Positions 32,318 to 39,423 of a stretch of 39,423 nt of DNA are shown in pieces (positions within the stretch are counted from its first letter, which is position 1; the number at the start of each line of letters is the position of its first letter). The stretch covers positions 1 to 39,423 of IMG/VR virus record IMGVR_UViG_3300030380_001480. One strand, given 5' to 3'. The notes beneath the pieces were generated by a model that saw only the letters and a list, made by a program, of their open reading frames with translations, was not told where the DNA came from and made no database searches. Both the position numbers and the translations under genes were made by a program. The stretch comes from a virus.

Positions 32318-33586
32318 TTATATCTTTATAATATAGTTGAGAATAATTGTTGGTTGTACGTTGTTGTGTGCTGAACCAGAACCTGTAGAGTTTGTTGAAC
32401 CCGAATTTACAGTCATACTGCTTACCGCACCTTGGCTACCATTACCATAGGAAGCACTAGAAGAAAAACTGACAGACCTAACTACCGAACTATGGCTGTG
32501 CGCTGGTAATTGTGCAGTGGTTAATGTATGTGTTTCAGAACCACCTGTATCACCTAATGTATCGCCATTTAAACCGCCTGTCTGGTCAGTCAAACGATTG
32601 GCAGATGAACCAGACATGTCATCTTTACCAGCAACTACACGACCTTGTAAGTCTGGTAGATTAAATGTAGAAGAGCCATCCCCAACACCGTAGGTAGTGC
32701 CTATAATACCAAATAAAGTTGCGTAAGTGCTTCGACTTACAGCTTGACCACCACACAATAAAAACCCTGTGGGGGCAGATGACCCAGCAAAAGGAATAAC
32801 CATACCAGCTACAAAAGGAAAAATAGTCGAATAACTAAAAGAACCATCGCCATCTGAAACAACTGATTGACCATCTGTGCCATTGCCAGATATATTAAGT
32901 TCACTTGCTGTTACTGCATTAGCATCTATCTGTGATGAGCCTACTGTACTTAGAGTTGCCAAACTACCAAGACCAATAGTTGTTCTTACCGCAGATGCGC
33001 TTGTATCATCTACAATGGTAGCAGCAAACGTAGATATTGGTGTTACATCTGCTGTTCCAGCCACCGCAATAACATCACCGCTTCCATCAAAACCCAGATA
33101 CTTACTGGCCCTCTCTGTTGAGGTAGGTATGGTTATTGAACCTGTATCAGTTTCTGCAAACTTAAATGTTCTATCTAACTCTTCTTGTTGCTGTTGATTT
33201 ACAAAGGTAAGTTTATCTAGTGCATCTTCATGTGCAGCAGCTGGGAAGCTATCATTAGGTGTATAGTCTGTATTTTGTGTAAGTGTCATTACACGTTTTA
33301 GCAAAAGAGTCTCACCGCTTTGTGGTCTTCTGTCTGTTGTATCGTAATTGCTATCGTCAGAATTACCAGTATCAAACTTAAAGGTAACAGTGCCACCATC
33401 TTGCTCACCAGCATTGCTTACAAGATAATCTGTGTTGATTGTTTTAGTAACTTCTGCACCAGTGCTATCTGTTCTTACAATAACCTTTAATTCTGTATCT
33501 AAGAATATCTTAAAACTATAAGCAAAAGCAGAAGTAGTGCCATCACCGCTATAGCTGACTTTTGTTGTGGTGCTACTAACTGTCAT
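32318..33586 (-). CDS. Tail fibre with phage tail-collar tip
   Basis: 422 residues. The first 140 match the T7 gp17-type N-terminal domain (YSGDGTTSAFAYSFKIFLD). Residues about 270-330 hold a tail-collar domain (GSSAPTGFLLCGGQAVSR, TTYGVGDGSSTFNLPDLQGR), and HTLTTAQLPAHSHS follows, as in collar/short-fibre tips. Ends with NVQPTIILNYIIKI. It has the same attachment domain as the 1417-aa fibre four bases downstream, so the two may share or compete for one tail position. It is the gene at which cassettes A and B join. Confidence 0.88.
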   Translation of the reverse strand: MTVSSTTTKVSYSGDGTTSAFAYSFKIFLDTELKVIVRTDSTGAEVTKTINTDYLVSNAGEQDGGTVTFKFDTGNSDDSNYDTTDRRPQSGETLLLKRVMTLTQNTDYTPNDSFPAAAHEDALDKLTFVNQQQQEELDRTFKFAETDTGSITIPTSTERASKYLGFDGSGDVIAVAGTADVTPISTFAATIVDDTSASAVRTTIGLGSLATLSTVGSSQIDANAVTASELNISGNGTDGQSVVSDGDGSFSYSTIFPFVAGMVIPFAGSSAPTGFLLCGGQAVSRSTYATLFGIIGTTYGVGDGSSTFNLPDLQGRVVAGKDDMSGSSANRLTDQTGGLNGDTLGDTGGSETHTLTTAQLPAHSHSSVVRSVSFSSSASYGNGSQGAVSSMTVNSGSTNSTGSGSAHNNVQPTIILNYIIKI

Positions 33587-33637
33587 ATCTACTCCTACTT
33601 AAATCCTTATACCTTATTTTTATGTGTCAGCAAAGTG
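33545..33637. repeat. Core edge repeat, identical to 1-93
   Basis: Covers the start of the collar fibre gene and its leader. Beyond 33637 the sequence turns into the 3' end of the gp16-like gene of cassette B instead of A. The shared bases end one base into the two stop codons (TAG in B, TAA in A). See the left-edge repeat for the circle-length argument. Confidence 0.95.
33606..33633 (-). promoter_or_regulatory. Candidate sigma70-like promoter for tail-fibre gene
   Basis: Minus-strand TTGCTG (33628-33633), 16 bases, TATAAG (33606-33611), ending 20 bases before the fibre ATG at 33586. AGGAG stands before the ATG. It would let fibre genes be expressed independently of whichever ejection cassette lies upstream. 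Confidence 0.35.
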
Positions 33638-36600
33638 CTACTCAATTTTTGACGCTTTAATAGTTGACAAACCTTCTTTAGCTAACAATATCATAGACCT
33701 ATATAATGTATCTATCAGTTGTCTTTTTTCTGGAGCAGTAATATCTTCTGCTTTATAAATTTGCCTAACCATTTTAGAATGACCAGATAAAGTTTTTTGT
33801 AATTCTATTAAGGGCAATAATGTTAAATCTGTTTTTTCTAAAACAGACATTGCTTCTAAGCCTCTGTTATCATTTCTAAGTTTTCTTACAGTATCCATTC
33901 TTCCTTTAATCTTATCAAATTCTTTGTAAAAATCTGTAATAAATTGTGAACCAGCGGAAGGTTGTCTAACTACAAATGCTTTAATAACAGGTAAATCTGC
34001 AAGCGTATCACTTGGTTGCGTTGGGGGAGATACAATACCTTGTTTTTCAAGAATAGAATCCATAGCCTGTAATCCGTATGACCCTAATGTGCTTGTCCAA
34101 GACCTTATAACGTGTTCAATTTTAGCTGGGCTACCCATAGCTCCATCTGTTGTTTCTGATATGAACGCCCCTAAAAATTTTGCTGTTTCACTTGTGTAAT
34201 CATTATATTGATACTCAGGTAAAACATCTTCTAAATATCTCGGAACAATTGGTCTATCTGTAAAGAAACTTCTATTAGCAAATAACTCTATTCCTGGCTT
34301 AATAAAGTCAGGTATTGGGACTATTCCTCCACCACTATCTTTTGCAAAGTTTCCTAAAAATTCTGTTATTGCTTTAGGGTCTTTATCTTTTGCAAAATCT
34401 AACATTTTTTCTGCGCCTGTTCCAAACAAAAGACCTAACTCAAAAGGCTTTGGTATTCTGTAAGCAGTATAATCCCCATCTTCTAATGTTCCATCTCCTG
34501 TTATTACAATCCAAAATAAATCTTTTTGCCATTCTGGAAGTGCTTGATACCTTGGGTCATCATGGTTTTTCATCCATAAGAATACGCTAGGAAGAGTTAT
34601 GTAAGCACCTATAAGACCAGCAGTTTGCAAAGGTCTTGTTTTAAAGGCATCATATATTTTTGCGTAACCTTGTAATCTTGCATTAAAAAAAGCAGAAATT
34701 CTATTTATTGCTTGTATCTGCGAACCCATTTTAGCAAAATCTATAGTAATATCCCTTGCATTAAAACCAGATGCTTGAATGATATCTCTATCAGAAAAAC
34801 CTTCTTTTTCTTTCATTCGTTTAAGTTTTTTATAAGTAAGAGCATACTCCCCAACACGAGGCGCAGTCTCAAATATTTCAGACATAACCCTTAACATTTC
34901 TAATGGGTTAGTAACAGCGTTTCTCATTCTACCGCCAGTAAAATATTTTTTTACATCTTTTGCAAAATAAGCTCTGTCCATACTTACAAACATAGATTGC
35001 ATTGCGCCTGATGTTGAAAAGTCTTTCATTAACTTTGTTCTGCCAATCATATGACCAACACCAATCATACTACTATAAAATGGAAGAAAATTGTTTTGGC
35101 TAAATATAGCTGATTGTAAATTATCTCTAGTAAAATTTCTTGTCATAAATTCTGGAGCAAGCGTAGCACCAGCTCTTAAAAATTTTGATGGTATAGATGC
35201 AAATTTTACAAAAGCATTAGCTTCTGCTTTGTTCATATCTTTTATTGCCCCGGCAATATCTGAACCAACTTCCCAAATTTCTTTTTTACCATTTCTAAAA
35301 ACAGCTATTTCAGTATTACTTACAACCTGACCATCTCTTCTAAATATAGTTAATCCATCAAGAGCAGATTCATTTCTAAATTTTGGCTCTGCTATTGTTG
35401 CTAGTTCCTGTTCTGTTAGTTTAATAGCTTTTGTTTTAGCATCTAACTTACTTATCTCTGGAAATGCCTCTGGCTTTTTTTCAACCATTTCTATAAATTT
35501 ATTAAAAGCATGATTTCTTTCAGCTAATAAAACATTAGAAACAGTATTAAGATATATAGATTCTATGGGGTCTTGTATCTTTGCCTTGCTACCTTTTATT
35601 TTTTTTAAAGGGTTTTGCATAACTGATGTAAACTCAGACCCACTCCCTGTCGCTGTTTCTTCTAATACTCTACTAAAAGGCACATAATTTTTATTCATTT
35701 CTTTAATTAAAGCTAAGTTTTCAACAGATATTACACCAGCATCTTGCATATATTTGAGTATTCTATCTTGATAAGCATCTAATTCTTTAGCAGTTTTTTC
35801 ATATTTTTTTGATTGTGATGATATTACAGTTTGTGAATCTTTTAAATTTATACCTGTTTCAATTCCTCTAGCGTTAAGTTCCACATTTCTTCTTGCGACC
35901 ATATATGAACCTAATGCTTCATATTCTGCTTTTGATTGAAAGGTTTTAAGTATATTTTCTAAAGATTTTCCATTACCTTTGAGTGTTTTAAAATTTAAAG
36001 TTTCGTATGTTAGCTGATGAACTCCCCTACTCACTATTCCAGGTTGCAATCTCATTTGTTTATAAGGGCTTACTAGGTCTATTTTACCACCAGCTTTTTC
36101 ATATTTTTTTACTGCTGCATATATTGGATGTAGTCTATCAAGAAACTGAGTTGCTATTTTTGCCTTGGTTGTTTTTAAATCTGGTAATACTGGTTTTTCT
36201 TTTTTAAATTGTATTCTTGAGTGGACAGATTGAGCAGCTTCTGTAGGTAACTTAATATCTAGCGTTAAATCTTCTATACGAACACCTGATTCAAGTTTCA
36301 TACCAGATTTTTCTGCCTCTGCTAATTTATTAGCTCTTTCTTCTGCTCTTCTCATACTAGGTGTTTTAATGGTTTGAGGAAGTGGTGCGCCTGTCCAATC
36401 TACTTGACCAATAATTTCATGTGGTAAAGGCTCATCTCTAAATTTTGTTATATTTTCGCTTAGTAAATCTTCTCTTTTTTTGGGGTTTCTTGCTATTTCA
36501 ATAGCTAGTTCTGGAAAACTTTTATTGGTTTGTTTTACTCTTTCAGAAATCATATTAGTTGCTTTTGCGCCAAGACCGAAAGAACCTATTACTAAAGCAT

Positions 36601-37318
36601 TGTTTACAAGTTCTTCTTTAGTAGGCATACGTCCATCTAACAGTGGGCCAAGTGAAGAAAAAACCCCCCACTGCGCTGCTAAATTACTAAAGCCTGTAAG
36701 ACCTAATTTTTGAGGTAGAGCAACAGCAGTGCCTAATGTAATACCAGCCTTTGCCCCTTCTTTAAATCCTTCGTCTATAAAAGTTTGCCACCATTCACTA
36801 AAGCTATCAACATGGCCTTCTTCTAATGCTTTAACATAAGTTGATTTAATAGATTCGTTTACAAAAGCAGCACTTCCAGCAGCTATTGAAGGACTTTTTG
36901 TCGCTAAAAATGTTGGTATGGCAGAGCCTATATAAACAGGCAAATCTGCTCCTATCATTGTCATACTTTCAGCAAATCTTTCTAAGTACCCAGTATCTTC
37001 TGGTTCTGGTGAAAGAGAGCGTTGAAAATCTAAACCAATTTTACCGTCAGTATGATACTGCAAGGCCATATTAAAAGTAGAATTACCAAGACCTCTTTTA
37101 AAATATTCGGTAAACTGAGCATCTTCACCAACAGCACTTTCTTTTACTGAGTTCCAAACACTTTGCCAGTAATTTGTTATAGGTTCAGTGACTTCTTCAT
37201 TAGTATTTGAAGGTAACTTACTGTACCCATAAGAACCTAAAATATTGTCATCATTAATATCTTCCGCAGAATCAAACCCATAAAAAGATAAAACATTGTT
37301 ATCGTCTATAATAGTCAA
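33638..37318 (-). CDS. gp16-like large internal virion protein, cassette B, with LPD38-like region
   Basis: 1226 residues in the slot of T7 gp16 but with no visible similarity to the 1091-aa protein of cassette A. Hydrophobic small-residue stretches lie near 118-155 and 188-250. Residues about 700-990 (FASIPSKFLRAGATLAPEFM, RISAFFNARLQGYAKIYDAF, then LPEWQKDLFWIV) resemble the LPD38-type domain of large polyvalent proteins that phages deliver into hosts; named from memory. No SLT motif seen. Start is TTG (37316-37318) with AGGGG six bases upstream; no ATG lies nearby in frame. The gene ends exactly where the shared core begins. Confidence 0.68.
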   Translation of the reverse strand: MTIIDDNNVLSFYGFDSAEDINDDNILGSYGYSKLPSNTNEEVTEPITNYWQSVWNSVKESAVGEDAQFTEYFKRGLGNSTFNMALQYHTDGKIGLDFQRSLSPEPEDTGYLERFAESMTMIGADLPVYIGSAIPTFLATKSPSIAAGSAAFVNESIKSTYVKALEEGHVDSFSEWWQTFIDEGFKEGAKAGITLGTAVALPQKLGLTGFSNLAAQWGVFSSLGPLLDGRMPTKEELVNNALVIGSFGLGAKATNMISERVKQTNKSFPELAIEIARNPKKREDLLSENITKFRDEPLPHEIIGQVDWTGAPLPQTIKTPSMRRAEERANKLAEAEKSGMKLESGVRIEDLTLDIKLPTEAAQSVHSRIQFKKEKPVLPDLKTTKAKIATQFLDRLHPIYAAVKKYEKAGGKIDLVSPYKQMRLQPGIVSRGVHQLTYETLNFKTLKGNGKSLENILKTFQSKAEYEALGSYMVARRNVELNARGIETGINLKDSQTVISSQSKKYEKTAKELDAYQDRILKYMQDAGVISVENLALIKEMNKNYVPFSRVLEETATGSGSEFTSVMQNPLKKIKGSKAKIQDPIESIYLNTVSNVLLAERNHAFNKFIEMVEKKPEAFPEISKLDAKTKAIKLTEQELATIAEPKFRNESALDGLTIFRRDGQVVSNTEIAVFRNGKKEIWEVGSDIAGAIKDMNKAEANAFVKFASIPSKFLRAGATLAPEFMTRNFTRDNLQSAIFSQNNFLPFYSSMIGVGHMIGRTKLMKDFSTSGAMQSMFVSMDRAYFAKDVKKYFTGGRMRNAVTNPLEMLRVMSEIFETAPRVGEYALTYKKLKRMKEKEGFSDRDIIQASGFNARDITIDFAKMGSQIQAINRISAFFNARLQGYAKIYDAFKTRPLQTAGLIGAYITLPSVFLWMKNHDDPRYQALPEWQKDLFWIVITGDGTLEDGDYTAYRIPKPFELGLLFGTGAEKMLDFAKDKDPKAITEFLGNFAKDSGGGIVPIPDFIKPGIELFANRSFFTDRPIVPRYLEDVLPEYQYNDYTSETAKFLGAFISETTDGAMGSPAKIEHVIRSWTSTLGSYGLQAMDSILEKQGIVSPPTQPSDTLADLPVIKAFVVRQPSAGSQFITDFYKEFDKIKGRMDTVRKLRNDNRGLEAMSVLEKTDLTLLPLIELQKTLSGHSKMVRQIYKAEDITAPEKRQLIDTLYRSMILLAKEGLSTIKASKIE

Positions 37319-37320
37319 CT

Positions 37321-39336
37321 TTATCCCCTTGGAACAGCCATTGATTGACTTCCTAAAGTTGTTTCGTCTGGTTCTTCTGTAATTTTTTGCCGTAACTTAT
37401 TTATACCGTTTTGGTATATTTTTGCATTAGGACTAGCTTTCCATGATTGATATTCGGGATGATTTATTATATCTTGTTTAGATGGTTCAGATATACCTCT
37501 GGATGATAAATCTTTTATTATAGTTTCTATTGGAGGGGCATAAGGTTGCAATTGTATAGGTACAGAAGGTTTTTCTTTTTTTGCTTCCTCGTTAATTGAC
37601 TGTTCTGTTTGGTCTTGATTTTTAAATGTTATGACATCCATTTGTTCATTTAAAATATCTTGAATTGTTGCTCTATATGAACTAATAAAATCACTTTTAA
37701 AAATATAATCATCACTTGATGGGCTTAATAATTGGCGAGAAGTTCTCCCATCTTCTATGCCTTTTTTATATAATTCTTCAGATGCCATTGCAAAATTAAA
37801 CTCTCTTACTTTTCCCATCGGGCTTTCACCAGCTAGTTTTGGGCTAATAACAGGTAAAAAAGACTCTATTAATTTGTCAAGTTGCCCTAATCCAGAAAGA
37901 TATTCTTTGTTATTTAACAATTGAAAATTGGATTCTAAATCTACCACTCTTTGTGTAGATAAGTGCACCCCTTCTCTTTCTAATAAAGAATAGCCTTGTT
38001 CTCTTGGCTCTAAACCAAGAGCTTCATCATAAGGAGTTATAAATCTTTGTGTTGGGCTGCTTAATTTATTTTTTCTTACCAAAGTTCTTATAAATCTGTC
38101 TGCATTTACACTTTCTTCTGTAACAGGAGGAGTTACTAATTCATTTGTTAATGATTGTAAAAATTGGTCTTTTACTTCTTCTCCGTTTATGCCTGTTAAT
38201 TTAGAATTCCTAACATCAGAAATTGTTAAATTGCCATCTCTTTTTAATTTTGTAAGTCTAATAACCTCTTGTTGATTTTCTTTTATCTGTTTGTTTGTTT
38301 CTTTTTTTTCTTGAATTTCTATTTCTTTTCTTCCAAGGTTTAAATTTTTTCTGGCTAAATCTTTTACTTGTTGTTTTTCAAATTCCCCCAAGCTGTTAAA
38401 TAAATTTTGTTTAGCTTGGTCTGCAAAAATTCCATTTGAAACATCGTTAAACTGGCTTTCTAAAACAGCTACACCTTTAAATTCATTTGTTGCTACATCT
38501 GAAATATCAACCGTATTAGCAAGAAAAGTAATATTATCATTTGTTATTTCTTGAGATTTTTGAGAAATCTTCTGTATTAAAATATCTCGTATTGCTGCAT
38601 CTTTTATTTTTTCATTTACAGTAGAAGTAATTTCTGATAAATCATCTAATGAATTTGCACTATCTATGTTTTTTGATAAAGAAAGCCTTTTGTTGCTTTC
38701 TGCCTTTTCATTAATTTGACTTATTATTTCTCCTTCTGTTAAAGGTGTCTGAATACCACTTTGTCTTGCAACTCTGTTATCGGATAACAAATTTTCAGTG
38801 GTTGCAAGCCACTCGAATGAGCCTTCGTTCATTCCATTTAATGACTCCAAGTTTTTAAAATAAGAACTATTATAATTATCTAATGCAATTCTATTGCCAT
38901 TGTTAAAAGCGTTTTGTTGAAAATTTAATTTAGATTGTAAGAGTAGCTTATTAATATTATTAACAAGCATTGCTTCTCTTCTTTTTCCATAATTATTTAA
39001 TTTAACATTCTCAATAATTCCATCAGATGCTTTTTTAAATGAAGCGTTTGCTTGAGCTATTGTTGTATCTGTTCGAGATGCTTCTAACTGTGCTATACTT
39101 AATTTTTCTGTTGCTTCTGACATCACTTTTGAGTTGATAGAAACATCTTCTCTTTCTTGTTCAGCTAATGCAAAATTAGTTGCGACTTTACTAGCGTCAC
39201 CAAATGTTTTCTGATAATTAGCAAATGCCCTACCAGGTGCAGTAAAAGCATTTATACTTGCTCTTGGTGATAACTGACCAGATGCTAATCCTTGTGTTAG
39301 CCCTGCTCCTTGATTGTATAATGGTATTCTAGGCAT
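37321..39336 (-). CDS. gp15-like internal virion protein, cassette B
   Basis: 671 residues, helical and charged, with many Asn/Lys/Glu. The first 40 or so residues (MPRIPLYNQGAG, GQLSPRAS, FTAPGRAFA) match the 991-aa protein of cassette A closely at both protein and DNA level; downstream only weak helical resemblance remains, and it is 320 residues shorter. ATG at 39336 overlaps the gp14-like stop as TGATG. It ends with TAA two bases before the gp16-like TTG. It should form part of the periplasmic tube in DNA ejection. Confidence 0.68.
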   Translation of the reverse strand: MPRIPLYNQGAGLTQGLASGQLSPRASINAFTAPGRAFANYQKTFGDASKVATNFALAEQEREDVSINSKVMSEATEKLSIAQLEASRTDTTIAQANASFKKASDGIIENVKLNNYGKRREAMLVNNINKLLLQSKLNFQQNAFNNGNRIALDNYNSSYFKNLESLNGMNEGSFEWLATTENLLSDNRVARQSGIQTPLTEGEIISQINEKAESNKRLSLSKNIDSANSLDDLSEITSTVNEKIKDAAIRDILIQKISQKSQEITNDNITFLANTVDISDVATNEFKGVAVLESQFNDVSNGIFADQAKQNLFNSLGEFEKQQVKDLARKNLNLGRKEIEIQEKKETNKQIKENQQEVIRLTKLKRDGNLTISDVRNSKLTGINGEEVKDQFLQSLTNELVTPPVTEESVNADRFIRTLVRKNKLSSPTQRFITPYDEALGLEPREQGYSLLEREGVHLSTQRVVDLESNFQLLNNKEYLSGLGQLDKLIESFLPVISPKLAGESPMGKVREFNFAMASEELYKKGIEDGRTSRQLLSPSSDDYIFKSDFISSYRATIQDILNEQMDVITFKNQDQTEQSINEEAKKEKPSVPIQLQPYAPPIETIIKDLSSRGISEPSKQDIINHPEYQSWKASPNAKIYQNGINKLRQKITEEPDETTLGSQSMAVPRG

Positions 39337-39423
39337 CAGATTAAACTTGCTCCTGTTGATGCGGCATCTGTAAACCCACCGAGAAGTGATTGTTGTGCCT
39401 GTGTTCTAAAAGCCTGTGCTTGC
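39336..39423 (-). CDS. Partial copy of the gp14-like gene (3' end)
   Basis: The last 28 codons and stop of the gp14-like gene, cut by the right contig edge, in frame with the full gene at 6334-6810. The end differs: ASLI then TGA, instead of ATLIA then TAA. It shows that cassette B joins the same core gene as cassette A. Confidence 0.85.
   Translation of the reverse strand, partial: QAQAFRTQAQQSLLGGFTDAASTGASLI
39347..39423. repeat. Right contig-edge repeat, identical to 6348-6424
   Basis: 77 exact bases; the first mismatch is C39346 against G6347. Further similarity continues through the first 120 or so bases of both gp15-like genes at lower identity, so the swap edge on this side lies inside homologous sequence. 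Confidence 0.92.

Noticed and set aside
28060-33586. Diversity-generating retroelement, as in the BPP-1 phage with similar head genes
   Set aside because: No reverse transcriptase gene and no template/variable repeat pair was seen; the fibre repeats are ordinary internal modules.
1-39423. Direct terminal repeats of a linear phage genome
   Set aside because: The first 93 bases match an internal site (33545-33637) and the last 77 another internal site (6348-6424); the two ends do not match each other, so this is not a DTR.

Overview
The window reads as the near-complete genome of an uncultured short-tailed (T7-like, podovirus-type) bacteriophage, AT-rich and probably from an aquatic or marine bacterium. 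The grounds are a canonical T7-like order of virion genes, tail fibres with the T7 gp17-type N-terminal domain, and many tiny lysine-rich or zinc-ribbon proteins of a kind common in marine phage contigs. There is no integrase, no tRNA gene, no DNA or RNA polymerase, and no helicase or primase.

The contig is circularly permuted. Bases 1-93 are identical to 33545-33637, and bases 39347-39423 are identical to 6348-6424, but the two contig ends do not match each other. The contig therefore reads as the path A - X - B. X is a shared core (about 6.35-33.6 kb). A (94-about 6.34 kb) and B (33.64-39.34 kb) are two different cassettes that belong in the same slot, between the collar-type tail-fibre gene and the gp14-like ejection-protein gene. 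Closing the circle through A gives 33,544 bp and through B gives 32,999 bp. Each cassette holds a gp15-like gene (991 or 671 aa) and a gp16-like gene (1091 or 1226 aa). The swap edges fall almost exactly on the gp15-like start codon and the gp16-like stop codon. This looks like allelic exchange of the DNA-ejection apparatus between co-existing phages, and it is the most interesting feature of the window.

Layout: 94-17368 (minus strand) runs, in transcription order, small terminase, zinc-ribbon protein, large terminase, proline-rich protein, portal, Bbp19-like protein, scaffold, a 79-aa protein, major capsid, decoration protein, tail tubular A, tail tubular B, GNAT-like gp13, gp14, gp15, gp16. 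17369-17781 is a divergent control region. 17782-19973 (plus) is a block of early genes: ArdC-type antirestriction protein, several small proteins and an XRE regulator. 20185-21552 (minus) holds a PD-(D/E)XK resolvase-like nuclease, a Cro-like protein, a winged-helix-like protein and two unknowns. 21648-24118 (plus) is a recombination module: RecB/Cas4-like exonuclease, coiled-coil protein, Erf/Sak-like annealing protein, a 100-aa protein and a degenerate HNH protein. 24099-33586 (minus) holds the lysis genes (3-TM holin, four basic mini-proteins, GH24 endolysin, two more basic proteins), small membrane proteins and two tail fibres. 33638-39336 is cassette B.

On the circle all virion and lysis genes form one leftward late block of about 27 kb, from the small terminase through the fibres to the lysis genes. 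It ends at a strong leftward terminator at 23749-23779. The early and recombination genes lie in the remaining arc. Genome replication must use the host replisome, with phage-encoded recombination functions. Function calls rest on reading motifs and gene order; no database search was possible.
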